Source of the DNA: Angustibacter luteus
GTDB taxonomy: Bacteria > Actinomycetota > Actinomycetes > Actinomycetales > Angustibacteraceae
Direction: 5' to 3'
Length of the DNA stretch: 64,000 bases
NCBI RefSeq assembly: GCF_039541115.1
Contig: NZ_BAABFP010000004.1
Span: forward strand, 360,005 to 424,004
Below the pieces are notes generated by a model. That model was given only the letters and a program-made list of their open reading frames with translations, had not been told where the DNA came from and made no database searches. A program made the position numbers and the translations under genes. Below, in pieces: positions 9,037 to 18,374 of this stretch; the first letter of the stretch is position 1; each line of letters starts with the position of its first letter.

Positions 9037-10041
9037 TCACCCCGGGTAGAGGCCGCGAGCACGGGCGGCGACCCGGGTGAGGCCGAGCAGGGCGTCCGTG
9101 GAGGGCGTGGGGACGTCGACGGCCTGGCCGAGCTCGCGGACCGCGCTCACCAGGGCGTCCAGCTCGATGGACCGGCCGGCCTCGGCGTCCTGCAGCATCG
9201 ACGTGCGCATCGGCCCCATCGAGCGGGTGATCTCGAGCCGCTGGTCGACGTCCTGCTCGACCGGGGTGCCGATCCGCGCGCCGATCTCGCGGGCCTCCAG
9301 CATCACCGCGCGCAGGAAGCCGACCACCAGCTCGTCCGCGACGATCTTGTCCATCGTGGTACCGGTCAGCACCGAGATCGGGTTCATCGTCATGTTGCCC
9401 CAGAGCTTGAACCAGACGTCGGTCTGGATGCGGTCCGAGGTGGTGATGTCGAAGCCGGCGGCCGTCAGCAGGCCGGCGACGTGGTCGAGCCGCTCGGTCC
9501 GCGCGCCGGACGGTTCACCCAGGATGAGCGAGTGCTTGGTGCCGTGCACGGTGACCCCGGGCGCGGACGTGCTCGCGCTGAGGTGCACGACGCAGCCCAC
9601 CACGGACGTCGCGGGCAGCGAGGCTGCGATCGCGCCGTCCGGGTCGACACTGGTCAGCCGGCGGCCGTCCACCGGGCCACCCAGGCCCTCGCAGAACCAC
9701 CACGGCACCCCGTTCATCGCGGGCAGCACGACGGTGTGCGGGCCGATCAGCCCGGACAGCCGCGGCGCCAGCTCGGTGAGCGACTGCGCCTTCACGGCGA
9801 GGACGACGACGTCGGGCTGGCCGAGGTCCTCGGGGTCGTTGCTCGCCACGACCGGGCCGCTGATCAGGTCGCCGCCCTCGTGCAGCTGCCACCCGTTGTC
9901 CTGCAACGCTTCCAGCGTCGCACCACGGGCCAGCGCGGACGTCGTCGTGCCGGCTGCCGCCAGGCGCGCACCGATCATGCCGCCCACCGCCCCGGCGCCG
10001 ACGACGCAGACCTCGGCCGGGGCTCTCGTCGTTCCGCTCAC
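9037..10041 (-). CDS. 2-dehydropantoate 2-reductase family protein
   Basis: 334 residues. An N-terminal Rossmann motif VVGAGAVGGMIGARLAAAG binds NADP. KAQS (about residue 87) and the C-terminal helical domain with KLWGNMTMNPISVLTG fit the ApbA/PanE family. The true substrate may differ from ketopantoate, since actinobacteria have several such paralogues and no other pantothenate gene is nearby. It precedes the TetR gene by four bases and may be co-transcribed with it. Confidence 0.85.
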   Translation of the reverse strand: MSGTTRAPAEVCVVGAGAVGGMIGARLAAAGTTTSALARGATLEALQDNGWQLHEGGDLISGPVVASNDPEDLGQPDVVVLAVKAQSLTELAPRLSGLIGPHTVVLPAMNGVPWWFCEGLGGPVDGRRLTSVDPDGAIAASLPATSVVGCVVHLSASTSAPGVTVHGTKHSLILGEPSGARTERLDHVAGLLTAAGFDITTSDRIQTDVWFKLWGNMTMNPISVLTGTTMDKIVADELVVGFLRAVMLEAREIGARIGTPVEQDVDQRLEITRSMGPMRTSMLQDAEAGRSIELDALVSAVRELGQAVDVPTPSTDALLGLTRVAARARGLYPG

Positions 10042-10168
10042 CAGGGGAGGCTATCTCCCAGGCTCGGCTGACGCCGTCGACCGCGGGCTGCCCCGAGGAT
10101 CTCGGACCGACCAGGCGTCCGACCGCACCCGGTGACCACGATCAACACGGCGCCGGCACCCTGCTGGA

Positions 10169-11719
10169 CTAGCGAGGGTGTCCGCCCGCCTCAGAGGTCT
10201 CGGATGGGTCCGTCCGGTCGATGAACCGCAGGTGCGGCGGCACGTACTGCTCGATCAGTGCCTGCGCTCGATGACCGTCCTTGAACCAGACCGGGTCGAA
10301 CGGAACGTGTCCACCGTCGTACGAGAGGACGTCAAGCGACTCGCCGTCCTGCTCGTAGGCGAGGCCAACGACGTCGTCCCAGAGCACAGTGTTCGGTCCC
10401 TCGGGGTCGGTCACCGTGATGCCTCGCTCGCCGATGATCGCTCGAGTGCCGCGGGGGACGCCGAATCGGAACCCCGCCAGGTGGCTGCGGCCGAAGCTCG
10501 TGCCCTCGACCACATCAGCGCTGTCGTTGGACCGGACCGGCGGAACCACACCGGCTAGCTCCGTATCAGCGGGCATTCCCACGACGAGCGTGGTCTCAAC
10601 CCGCCGCAGCACCGATCGGCAGTCCTCGGCCGTCAACGCGTCCCTCAGGGCGAGCCGTGCACTGACGTCGACGATCTGCCGGCCGCGCAGGTGTGCTGCG
10701 GCGCACTCGGAGAGCGACTCGGAGAGGCCGCGCGGATCCTGAAGGTGCTGGTGCGCAGCTTCGCGGTCTGCCGCGAGCTCCTCCGATGTTGGCCCCCGGT
10801 CGGCGAGGTCGCGCAAGATCCGGAGCAGCCCGTCGCGCACGTCGCACGCGTGCGCCGCAGGCGGGTCCGCACGAAAGCAGGCAATGGCGTCATCGGACGG
10901 CCCGACGATCTGGAAGTCGACGTCGTACAGCCAGCCACGCTGGTGCCGGAGCTCATCCTCCGCTCGCTCGAGGGCGATGCGCAGCACCGTGAGAGCAGCC
11001 TCGCGCTCGGCTGGCTCCTGAGCCACGAGCCCGAACGAGACACTGACCTCGGGGCCCTCGCTCTCGAACGTCCAGGGTGCGGTGGCCAGCGGGACGTCGA
11101 TGGGCACCGGAAGCAACCGCCCGGGCGGGAGCGCCAGGTCGAAGTCGGCGGGTGGCTCGCTCGTCAGCACGAGGACACAGTTCTGCTGGGTGAAACCGGA
11201 GGCGGCGTAGTCGCGCACCTGCTCCGGCTCGACCTGGTCCAGGGCGGGCGGGCTCACGAGCGCCAGCCCGACGCCGCGCAGACCGTAGCGGTGAAACAGG
11301 TGCTCGGCGATGCTCGGGTGCATCGTCGATCCACCCTCGGCCTCCAGGACCTTGACTTCGGTCTCGAGCCGCTGCAGCGGCAGGGCCATCAATGACGCGC
11401 ACACGTCCGTGACGAAGCCGAGCACCTGCTCCTTGGTGCCGGTGGCGGTGAACTCGGTCATCGTGAGATCCACCGAGGCGTTGTGCTCGAACCGACGACG
11501 CTTCAGGCCGCCCATAGCCAGGTGTTCCACGAGATGAGTCAACCCGGCGTTGCGGAAGGTCTCGTCGCGGACGCCGACTCGAAACAGGAGGCTAGCCGTG
11601 ACGGGGCCGGGGGCTTGCGCCCAGAACACCGGCACACCGCTGGGGAGCAAGGTCAGGTGCACGATTGCATAGCGTAGCGGCGGGTTGCTCTGTGTGCACA
11701 CGCTTGATGGGACAGCCAT
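10169..11719 (-). CDS. M16-like zinc peptidase with C-terminal PH-like domain
   Basis: 516 residues from ATG 11719. The zinc motif HxxEH appears as THLVEHLAM, with a downstream acidic helix VKVLEAEGG at the spacing expected for the third ligand, so catalysis is plausible. The middle is the insulinase/processing-peptidase fold. The last 80 or so residues (ERGITVTDPEGPNTVLWDDV onward) look like a small PH-like beta domain, an unusual end for this family. No signal peptide, so probably cytoplasmic. Codon use is a little less GC-rich than its neighbours. An upstream in-frame extension runs through the next gene and is not credible. Confidence 0.7.
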   Translation of the reverse strand: MAVPSSVCTQSNPPLRYAIVHLTLLPSGVPVFWAQAPGPVTASLLFRVGVRDETFRNAGLTHLVEHLAMGGLKRRRFEHNASVDLTMTEFTATGTKEQVLGFVTDVCASLMALPLQRLETEVKVLEAEGGSTMHPSIAEHLFHRYGLRGVGLALVSPPALDQVEPEQVRDYAASGFTQQNCVLVLTSEPPADFDLALPPGRLLPVPIDVPLATAPWTFESEGPEVSVSFGLVAQEPAEREAALTVLRIALERAEDELRHQRGWLYDVDFQIVGPSDDAIACFRADPPAAHACDVRDGLLRILRDLADRGPTSEELAADREAAHQHLQDPRGLSESLSECAAAHLRGRQIVDVSARLALRDALTAEDCRSVLRRVETTLVVGMPADTELAGVVPPVRSNDSADVVEGTSFGRSHLAGFRFGVPRGTRAIIGERGITVTDPEGPNTVLWDDVVGLAYEQDGESLDVLSYDGGHVPFDPVWFKDGHRAQALIEQYVPPHLRFIDRTDPSETSEAGGHPR

Positions 11720-11727
11720 CCGGGCGG

Positions 11728-12057
11728 CTAGGGGCCGCCGAGCAGCCCGTAGCTCACGATGCGAGCCCCGTCCTTGGCGTACAGGCCGGTCGGCAAGCCC
11801 GACGTCTCGTAGGCGTACAGCTCCGCGCCGCCCGGGTCGTGGCCCACCAGGTGCACCCCCGCCGGCAAGGTCGTGAGCGTCTCGCCGACCGTGTAGCTGC
11901 GCTGCTGCACCATGATCTTCTCCGGGATGGCCCGCGGCTGCAGCCGCCACTCCCAGGTCCGGTCGTGCACCCAGACCAGCCGCAGCGCGAGGCAGCAGAC
12001 GAGCACCGAAAGCAGGGTCAGCGCGAGCGGCTTGCGGTACCGCCACACCACGGTCAT
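11728..12057 (-). CDS. Single-pass membrane protein, unknown function
   Basis: 109 residues from ATG 12057 (an ATG at 12078 is possible). A basic N terminus (VVWRYRKPL) leads into one hydrophobic helix, LALTLLSVLVCCLALRLVWV, then about 75 residues that should face outside. The soluble part contains no motif I recognise. It lies between prs and the M16-like gene on the same strand, 25 bp after prs and eight bp before the peptidase, suggesting co-transcription. Confidence 0.6.
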   Translation of the reverse strand: MTVVWRYRKPLALTLLSVLVCCLALRLVWVHDRTWEWRLQPRAIPEKIMVQQRSYTVGETLTTLPAGVHLVGHDPGGAELYAYETSGLPTGLYAKDGARIVSYGLLGGP

Positions 12058-12082
12058 GGCGGGAGTGTGCCAGGCCAACCGG

Positions 12083-13039
12083 TCAGCCGGTGGTGACCAC
12101 GTCCGAGAGCAGGCTGCTGACGGACTCGCCGCGGTTGATCCGGCCGATGGCGTCGGCGAACAGCGGTGCGATGGAGCGCACCTCGAGGTTGGGCAACCCG
12201 TAGTGGTCGCCCTGCGGCACCGTGTTGGTGGTGACGATCTCGGCGATGTCCTTGCGGGCCGAGAGTCGCTCGATGGCCTTGCCGGTGAACAGCCCGTGCG
12301 TGCAGGCCAGAGACACCTTGCGGACGCCGTGCGCCTTCAGCACGTCGAGCAGCTCGCACACCGACCCGCCGGTGGCGATCTCGTCGTCCAGCACGATCAC
12401 GTCCTTGCCGTCGACGTCCCCGACGATCGCGTCGATCACGACCGTGTCGTCGGCCAGCCGCTGCTTGCTGCCGGCCGCGACCGGGACGCCCAGCAGCCGC
12501 GCGAAGCGGGTCGCCGGCTTGGCGTTGCCCAGGTCCGGCGAGACGACGACCGTGTTCGACAGGTCGGTCTGCTTGTAGTGCATGGCGATCTCGTCGATGG
12601 CCGACAGGTGGTCGACGGGCACCGAGAAGAAGCCGTGCACCTGCGGCGCGTGCAGCGCCATCGTGAGCACCCGGTCGGCGCCCGCGGTCGCGATCAGGTC
12701 CGCCACCAGCCGGCCGCCGATCGAGATGCGCGGCGCGTCCTTCTTGTCCGAGCGGGCGTACGCGTAGTGCGGGATCACGGCGGTGATCTGCGCGGCGGAG
12801 GCCCCGCGGGCGGCGTCCAGCATGAGCAGGAGCTCGACCAGGTTGTCCTGCACCGGGGTGACCAGCGGCTGCACGATGTACACGTCGCGCTGGCGGCAGT
12901 TCTCGCGCAGCTGGACCTGGATGCAGTCGTTGCTGAACCGGGTGATGTTCGTGGGGGCGAGGTCGACGCCGAGATCGGAGCAGATCTCCTCGGCGAGCTC
13001 GACGTGGGCGCTACCGGTGAAGACGACGATGTCGCCCAT
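12083..13039 (-). CDS. prs: Ribose-phosphate pyrophosphokinase
   Basis: 318 residues. Makes PRPP from ribose 5-phosphate and ATP for nucleotide, histidine and tryptophan synthesis. Class I features are the catalytic flexible-loop region HYAYARSDKK, the PRPP-binding loop VIVLDDEIATGGS, and the N-terminal VFTGSAH. Length agrees with the family. Start ATG 13039. It is set between a cupin regulator and a small membrane protein, and the usual glmU neighbour is absent, so this may be a second prs copy; the rest of the genome would decide. Confidence 0.92.
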   Translation of the reverse strand: MGDIVVFTGSAHVELAEEICSDLGVDLAPTNITRFSNDCIQVQLRENCRQRDVYIVQPLVTPVQDNLVELLLMLDAARGASAAQITAVIPHYAYARSDKKDAPRISIGGRLVADLIATAGADRVLTMALHAPQVHGFFSVPVDHLSAIDEIAMHYKQTDLSNTVVVSPDLGNAKPATRFARLLGVPVAAGSKQRLADDTVVIDAIVGDVDGKDVIVLDDEIATGGSVCELLDVLKAHGVRKVSLACTHGLFTGKAIERLSARKDIAEIVTTNTVPQGDHYGLPNLEVRSIAPLFADAIGRINRGESVSSLLSDVVTTG

Positions 13040-13081
13040 GCCGCTCCTCGCGGGTCGGGTGCTGATCAGGCCGCCCTCAGA

Positions 13082-13711
13082 CTATGCGCTGCCCGATCGG
13101 TCGCCGACCTCCGGCGTCGCCGTCTGAGCAGCGGACCGCGGCCGGGCCCGCACGTGCGCCCGCTCGCCCTGCGGACCGAACAGGCTCAGGAACTCCGTCG
13201 GACGACGGTCCGCGCTGCCGAACCAGTGCGGCGTCCGGGTGTCGAACTCGGCCGCCTCACCGGCCTTGAGCACCAGGTCGTGCTCACCCAGGACCACCCG
13301 TAGGCGACCCGAGAGCACGTACAGCCACTCGTAGCCCTCGTGGGTGCGCAGGGCCGGCTCGGCGTCCGAGGTGCTCGCCGCGATCAGGTGCTTGAACGCC
13401 TGCAGCCCGCCGGGGTTGTTGCTCAGCGGCACGATCGTCTGGCCACCGCGGGTCACCGGCCGGCCGTGCACCCGCGGGTCGTCGGTCTGCGGGGCCCCGA
13501 CCAGCTCGTCCAAGGGCACCCGGTGCGCGGCCGCCAGCGGCAGCAGCAGCTCGAGCGTCGGTTTGCGACCCCCCGACTCGAGCCGGGACAGCGTGCTCAC
13601 CGAGATGCCGGTCCGCTCGGACAGTGCGGCGAGGGTCAGTCCACCGTCCTGGCGCAGCGCGCGCAGGCGTGGGCCGACCCCGCGCAGGACGTCATCGTTG
13701 CTGGTCGTCAC
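13082..13711 (-). CDS. XRE-family regulator with cupin domain
   Basis: 209 residues from GTG 13711. The N-terminal helix-turn-helix (LRALRQDGGLTLAALSERTG, then SVSTLSRLESG) is followed by a C-terminal cupin barrel (EGYEWLYVLSGRLRVVLGEH and AGEAAEFDTRTPHWF). Such regulators usually sense a small ligand through the cupin and control a nearby gene. The divergent DinB-family gene starts 53 bp away, so it is a likely target. Confidence 0.85.
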   Translation of the reverse strand: MTTSNDDVLRGVGPRLRALRQDGGLTLAALSERTGISVSTLSRLESGGRKPTLELLLPLAAAHRVPLDELVGAPQTDDPRVHGRPVTRGGQTIVPLSNNPGGLQAFKHLIAASTSDAEPALRTHEGYEWLYVLSGRLRVVLGEHDLVLKAGEAAEFDTRTPHWFGSADRRPTEFLSLFGPQGERAHVRARPRSAAQTATPEVGDRSGSA

Positions 13712-13764
13712 CCAGCCAGTATCGGGTGGCTCGGCGCGCCTGCGACCTGGTAGACACGTCGCCC

Positions 13765-14271
13765 GTGACCGACACCCGCATCGACCCCCCACTCGTCGGC
13801 CCGGAACGTGAGTCGCTGCGCGCGTGGCTGGACTGGCACCGCGGCACCCTCGAGCACAAGTGCGCCGGGCTGACCGACGAGCAGCTTCGACTCCAGGCGG
13901 CCGTCCCGTCCCGACTGTCGCTGCTCGGGCTCGTGCGGCACCTGGCCGAGGTGGAGCGCACCTGGTTCCGCCGGGTCTTCGCCGGCGAGGCCGTGCCGCT
14001 GGTCTGGTCCGCGGACGGGGACTTCCAGGCCGCCTACGACGCCACCGACGCCTCGGTGGACGAGGCGTGGGCGGCCTGGCGTTCCGAGGTCTCGCGCGCC
14101 CGAGAGATCGAGGCCGCAGCCGAGTCGTTGGACGTCACCGGGCACCAGGCCAAGTGGGGCGAGGACGTCTCGCTGCGCTGGATCCTCGTGCACATGATCG
14201 AGGAGTACGCCCGGCACAACGGCCACGCGGACATCGTCCGGGAGGCGGTCGACGGGGTCACCGGCGAGTAG
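13765..14271 (+). CDS. DinB-family (DUF664) protein
   Basis: 168 residues from GTG 13765. A four-helix-bundle fold with the metal-binding histidine pattern: LVRHLAEVER near residue 60, then VHMIEEYARHNGHADI near the C terminus. In actinobacteria such proteins are often mycothiol-dependent transferases or detoxification enzymes. A -10-like tagaca (13751-13756) lies eight bases before the start, so the mRNA may be leaderless. Divergent from the XRE-cupin regulator. Confidence 0.82.
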   Translation: MTDTRIDPPLVGPERESLRAWLDWHRGTLEHKCAGLTDEQLRLQAAVPSRLSLLGLVRHLAEVERTWFRRVFAGEAVPLVWSADGDFQAAYDATDASVDEAWAAWRSEVSRAREIEAAAESLDVTGHQAKWGEDVSLRWILVHMIEEYARHNGHADIVREAVDGVTGE

Positions 14272-14324
14272 GGCAGCGTCGGCCCGCCGCCTCAGGATCC
14301 GGCCGAGGTGGTCGATATGTCGTC

Positions 14325-14999
14325 GTGACCACCGGTTCCTGGCTGAGTAGCCGACCGCGCAACGCCCCACCGCGCCGCACGCACCCGGTCGGCCCGCTGT
14401 TCGGCACGTATCGGATGCGCCACCTGGTGCTGTACTACCGCGTCGGGGTGTTCGCCGTGCTGGGCATCGTGGCGTCGGGTTGGTGGGCGGCCTGGACGAA
14501 CATCGACGTCAATCGTGAGTCCGGGCTCCCGGCCACGACCGGCCTGCCCGGCATCGTCCTGGTGACCGCCGTGATGCTGCTCGTGGTGTGGCCGGCTCTC
14601 TGGCTGGCGACCGTCCGTCGCCGGCTGGACGTCGACGACGCAGGTGTTGTCACGGTGGGCTACGTCGGTCGTCGAGCCATCCCCTGGCACGAGATCCGAC
14701 GGTTCGACAACAGCAGTGGACTGGTCGTGGAGACGACTACCGGGCCTGTCCGCGTCGACGCGTTTCCCTCCGCGTCCTTCGACGGCGCTCGCTACCGGCG
14801 CGTCGAGGTCGACCCCTTGACGGAGCAGCTCAACCGGCACGTCGGCCAGTTCCTCGTCGCGGCCGGAACGCCGCCGTCGGTCGACTCGGCCTCCGCAGCC
14901 GGACCCACGAGGGCGGTCCTGCTCGCCTCGATGGTGACCACGGCACTCATCCCAGGCCTCGTACATCTGGTCGGAGAGCTCTGGACCCGCCGACACTGA
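14325..14999 (+). CDS. Membrane protein with PH-like domain
   Basis: 224 residues from GTG 14325; an internal ATG at about 14415 would also give a complete protein. Two hydrophobic helices at roughly residues 40-58 and 78-98 are followed by a small beta domain with VTVGYVGRRAIPWHEIRRFD, typical of bacterial PH (bPH) domains in two-helix actinobacterial membrane proteins. A last hydrophobic stretch lies near the C terminus. Function unknown. Ends at the left arm of a hairpin. Confidence 0.6.
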   Translation: MTTGSWLSSRPRNAPPRRTHPVGPLFGTYRMRHLVLYYRVGVFAVLGIVASGWWAAWTNIDVNRESGLPATTGLPGIVLVTAVMLLVVWPALWLATVRRRLDVDDAGVVTVGYVGRRAIPWHEIRRFDNSSGLVVETTTGPVRVDAFPSASFDGARYRRVEVDPLTEQLNRHVGQFLVAAGTPPSVDSASAAGPTRAVLLASMVTTALIPGLVHLVGELWTRRH

Positions 15000-15038
15000 C
15001 GCAGATCGACACCCGTGACAACTCGGTCGATCTGCGTC
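14998..15038. terminator. Hairpin between convergent genes
   Basis: Exact 13-bp inverted repeat: gacgcagatcgac at 14998-15010 and its complement at 15026-15038, with a 15-nt loop. It sits between the converging ends of the PH-like gene and the alcohol dehydrogenase, consistent with a bidirectional terminator lacking a T tract, as is common in high-GC actinobacteria. Confidence 0.7.
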
Positions 15039-15048
15039 CGGCCGACGG

Positions 15049-16098
15049 CTACGGCGTGAGCAGGGTCTTGATCGCCGTGCGCTCGTCCATCGCCCGGTAG
15101 GCGTCGGCGACGTCGGCCAGGGCGAAGGTCGCGTCGAAGACCTTGCCCGGGTCGATCGCGCCGGACAGCACGTCCGTCAGGAGGTCGGGGATGTACCCAC
15201 GCACCGGCGCGACGCCGCCACCCACGGAGATGTTGGACGAGAACAGCTTCCCGATCGGCAGCTCGGAGCCACCAGCCGGCACGCCCACGTAGCCGATCCG
15301 TCCGCCGGGCCGAGTCGAGCCGATGGCCTGCGCCATGGACTCCTTGGTGCCCACGCACTCCAGGACGGCGTCGGCGCCGACCCCGCCGGTGAGCTCCTTG
15401 ATCCGCTCGACACCCTCGTCCCCGCGCTCGGCGACGATGACGTCGGCGCCGAACTGGCGCGCCACGGCCTGCCGGTCCGCGTGCCGGGACATCGCGATGA
15501 CGCGCTCCGCGCCCAGCCGTCGCGCGGCGAGCACCCCGCACAGCCCGACCGCGCCGTCCCCGACGACCACGACGGTCTGCCCCGGCCCCACCCCGGCGGA
15601 CACCGCGGCATGGTGCCCGGTACCCATCACGTCGGACAGTGTGAGCAGCGACGGGACCAGCGCGTCGTCCGGCACCTCGGGGGTCGCCACGAGCGTGCCG
15701 TCGGCCATCGGCGCTCGCACGTACTCGCCCTGGCCGCCGTCCACCAGGAAGCCGTTCTTGTCCTGGCTGCCCCACCACTGGCCGTGCACGCACGAGGTGT
15801 GGATCCCGTTGCGGCAGTGCGGGCACGTCCCGTCACTGAGCGCGAACGGCGCGATCACGAAGTCACCGGCCTTCACCGTCCGGACGTCCGCGCCGACCTC
15901 CTCGACGATGCCCACGAGCTCGTGACCGATCCGGGTGGGCTCCTTCACCGGGCGGACCCCGCGGTAGGGCCACAGGTCGGAACCGCACACGCAGCTGGCG
16001 ACGACGCGGATGAGCGCATCGCCGGGCAGCTGGATCTGGGGGTCGGGAACGTCCTCGAGGCGGATGTCACGGGAGCCGTGGATCAGGGTTGCGCGCAT
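15049..16098 (-). CDS. Zinc-dependent alcohol dehydrogenase family protein
   Basis: 349 residues of the medium-chain dehydrogenase/reductase type. Catalytic zinc motifs SCVCGSD and GHELVG, a cysteine-rich structural loop DGTCPHCRNGIHTSC (three cysteines in the usual cluster rather than four), and the nucleotide motif VVVVGDGAVGLCG are present. Substrate is not evident. Stands alone on the minus strand, 22 bp downstream of the methyltransferase start region's end, with its own stop next to the hairpin. Confidence 0.85.
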   Translation of the reverse strand: MRATLIHGSRDIRLEDVPDPQIQLPGDALIRVVASCVCGSDLWPYRGVRPVKEPTRIGHELVGIVEEVGADVRTVKAGDFVIAPFALSDGTCPHCRNGIHTSCVHGQWWGSQDKNGFLVDGGQGEYVRAPMADGTLVATPEVPDDALVPSLLTLSDVMGTGHHAAVSAGVGPGQTVVVVGDGAVGLCGVLAARRLGAERVIAMSRHADRQAVARQFGADVIVAERGDEGVERIKELTGGVGADAVLECVGTKESMAQAIGSTRPGGRIGYVGVPAGGSELPIGKLFSSNISVGGGVAPVRGYIPDLLTDVLSGAIDPGKVFDATFALADVADAYRAMDERTAIKTLLTP

Positions 16099-16120
16099 GC
16101 GCCCACCCTGCCACGCACGG

Positions 16121-16858
16121 TCAGGAGCGGGTGATCCGGTACGTCGTGGTGACGTAGGGGACGTCGACGACGTCGCGCCCCGCGGTGTCGGGGTCGGTCG
16201 CGAGCAGGTCGCGGACGGCGGCGTAGACGTCCGCGGCGTCGGGGCGCAGCCGCACGAACGAGATGGTGCTGATCAGGCCCACGACCTCGTCGGGTGTCTG
16301 CGGCACCGAGTGCTCGAAGCGCGCGCCCTCGACCGCGGGCAGCACCGACGCGACCTCCTCGAGCGGGTCCGCGCGGTCGTCGCGTCCGATCAGCTCGTTG
16401 AGCGCGGCGACCCAGGGCACCCGGACGTCCCGGAAGTTCCACAGGAGTCCGATCACGCCGCCCGGACGCAGCACCCGGGTGAACTCGGCGGCCGCCGCGG
16501 GCTTGTCGAACCAGTGCCACGCCTGACCGACGGTGACCGCGTCGACGCTGGCGTCGGCGAGCGGCAACGACTCCGCGGTCGCGAGCTGCCGGGGGACCTG
16601 GGGCAACGCCCGCTCCAGCTCGGTGAGCATCCCGGCGTCGGGCTCGAACGCCGTCACGTGCTCGGCCAGGGTCACCAGAGCGCGGGTCAGTGCCCCCGTG
16701 CCGGCCCCGACGTCCGCGACGTCGACGACCGGGTGGGTGGCGCCGTCGAACACCCAGCGCACCGCTTCGGCTGGGAACCCGGGGCGGAAGCGTGCGTAGT
16801 CCTGGGCCGCGGCGCCGAACGAGAGCTTGCGGTCGTCGAACGACGGTCGCGCGGCCAC
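16121..16858 (-). CDS. Class I SAM-dependent methyltransferase
   Basis: 245 residues from GTG 16858. Motif I is DVGAGTGALTR, followed by FEPDAGMLTEL (acidic residue for the ribose of SAM), DAVTVGQAWHWF, and FTRVLRPGGVIGLLWNF. This is the broad UbiE/Methyltransf_11 type; the substrate cannot be named. It starts two bases after the CoA-transferase B stop, so it may be co-transcribed. Confidence 0.85.
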   Translation of the reverse strand: MAARPSFDDRKLSFGAAAQDYARFRPGFPAEAVRWVFDGATHPVVDVADVGAGTGALTRALVTLAEHVTAFEPDAGMLTELERALPQVPRQLATAESLPLADASVDAVTVGQAWHWFDKPAAAAEFTRVLRPGGVIGLLWNFRDVRVPWVAALNELIGRDDRADPLEEVASVLPAVEGARFEHSVPQTPDEVVGLISTISFVRLRPDAADVYAAVRDLLATDPDTAGRDVVDVPYVTTTYRITRS

Positions 16859-16860
16859 GG

Positions 16861-17493
16861 TCAGCCCGCGACCACGGGCGCACCGGTGGCCCGCTGGAGC
16901 TGCTCCAGGCTCACGCCGTCCGCGAGCTCGACGAGCTGGAAGTGGTCGCCGGCCACGTCGAGCACGCCGAGGTCCGTGATGATCCGGTCGACGACGCCCT
17001 TGCCGGTCAGCGGCAGGTCGCACTCGCCGAGCAGCTTGTGGCTGCCGTCCTTGGCCACGTGCTCCATCAGGACGACAACCTTCTTGGCGCCGTGCACGAG
17101 GTCCATGGCCCCGCCCATGCCCTTGACCATCTTGCCGGGGATCATCCAGTTGGCGATGTCACCCGACGTCGAGACCTGCATGGCGCCGAGCACGGCCGCG
17201 TCGATCTTGCCGCCGCGGATCATGCCGAAGCTGAGGGCGGAGTCGAAGTACGACGACCCGGCCTGCACGGTCACGGTCTCCTTGCCGGCGTTGATCAGGT
17301 CGGGGTCGACGGCGTCCTCGGTCGGGTAGGCGCCGACGCCGAGGATGCCGTTCTCCGACTGGAGCACGACGTGCACGCCGTCCGGCAGGTGGTTCGGGAT
17401 CAGGGTGGGCAGACCGATGCCGAGGTTCACGTAGGAACCGTCGGTCAGCTCGCGGGCCGCCCGGGCGGCCATCTGCTCGCGGTTCAGCGGCAC
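16861..17493 (-). CDS. scoB: 3-oxoacid CoA-transferase subunit B
   Basis: 210 residues from GTG 17493. Carries the catalytic glutamate of the family in [10 protein letters not shown]. With subunit A it transfers CoA from succinyl-CoA to a 3-oxoacid (acetoacetate or 3-oxoadipate). The start lies immediately after the subunit A stop. Which oxoacid is used cannot be told apart by eye; acetoacetate (SCOT) and 3-oxoadipate (PcaIJ) enzymes are alike. Confidence 0.9.
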   Translation of the reverse strand: MPLNREQMAARAARELTDGSYVNLGIGLPTLIPNHLPDGVHVVLQSENGILGVGAYPTEDAVDPDLINAGKETVTVQAGSSYFDSALSFGMIRGGKIDAAVLGAMQVSTSGDIANWMIPGKMVKGMGGAMDLVHGAKKVVVLMEHVAKDGSHKLLGECDLPLTGKGVVDRIITDLGVLDVAGDHFQLVELADGVSLEQLQRATGAPVVAG

Positions 17494-17494
17494 G

Positions 17495-18292
17495 TCAGGC
17501 CTCCTGGTTCGGGACGGGCTCGGTCGCGGCGCGGACGGTGCGCTTCTCGATCCGCTTGTCGGCGGCCTGCTCGGGCGTGAGGGCGACGACGCGCCGGACG
17601 TAGACCCCGGGCAGCTGGACGTCGTCCGGGTCGATCTCGCCCGGCTCGACGAGCCGTTCGACCTCCGCGATCGTGATCCGGCCGGCCATCGCGACGACCG
17701 GGTTGAAGTTGCGGGCGGACTCGTGGAAGACGAGGTTGCCGTGCCGGTCGCCGACTGCGGCGCGCACGAGGGCGAAGTCGGTGACGATCGACTCCTCCAG
17801 GACGAACTCGCGCGTCTGGCCGTGCACGGTGAACTCGCGGACCTCCTTGGCCGGCGACGCCTTCGCGATCCCGCCGGTGGAGTCGTAGCGCCAGGGCAGG
17901 CCGCCCTCGGCGATCTGGGTGCCGACGCCGGTTGGGGTGAAGAACGCGGCGATGCCCGCCCCACCCGCCCGCAGCTTCTCGGCGAGCGTGCCCTGCGGCG
18001 TGAGCTCGACCTCGAGCTCGCCGGCCAGGTACTGGCGGGCGAACTCCTTGTTCTCCCCGACGTAGGACGCCGTCACCCGGCTGATCCGGCCGGCCCCCAG
18101 CAGCACGCCCAGCCCGACGCCGTCCACCCCACAGTTGTTGGACACCACCGACAGGTCCGTGGCGCCCTGCGCGTGCAGGGCGTCGACGAGCACCGACGGG
18201 ATGCCGCACAGGCCGAAGCCGCCGACGGCCAGGCTGGCGCCGTCCCTGATGTCGGCCACGGCCTGTTCGGCGCTGGCTACGACCTTGTCCAC
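17495..18292 (-). CDS. scoA: 3-oxoacid CoA-transferase subunit A
   Basis: 265 residues from GTG 18292. The N-terminal [19 protein letters not shown] and the [14 protein letters not shown] and YVGENKEF motifs are typical of the alpha subunit. Forms the two-gene transferase with the next gene, one base apart. Function in ketone-body or oxoadipate use fits the other acyl-CoA genes of the window. Confidence 0.9.
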   Translation of the reverse strand: MDKVVASAEQAVADIRDGASLAVGGFGLCGIPSVLVDALHAQGATDLSVVSNNCGVDGVGLGVLLGAGRISRVTASYVGENKEFARQYLAGELEVELTPQGTLAEKLRAGGAGIAAFFTPTGVGTQIAEGGLPWRYDSTGGIAKASPAKEVREFTVHGQTREFVLEESIVTDFALVRAAVGDRHGNLVFHESARNFNPVVAMAGRITIAEVERLVEPGEIDPDDVQLPGVYVRRVVALTPEQAADKRIEKRTVRAATEPVPNQEA

Positions 18293-18319
18293 GTCGCTAC
18301 TCCTCGTCGTTGAGGTCCT

Positions 18320-18359
18320 GCAGGTCCGGTGGCGTCACCCTAACTGCCACCGGACCTGC
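18320..18359. terminator. Hairpin after the metallopeptidase gene
   Basis: Exact 14-bp inverted repeat, gcaggtccggtggc at 18320-18333 and its complement at 18346-18359, 12-nt loop. It lies between the peptidase stop (18375) and the CoA-transferase start (18292), both on the minus strand, so it probably ends peptidase transcription before the next operon. Confidence 0.7.
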
Positions 18360-18374
18360 CAGCGACGAGCGGGT

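Noticed and set aside
10042-10168. Intergenic space before the M16-like gene end
   Set aside because: Examined for hairpins and operators; nothing convincing.
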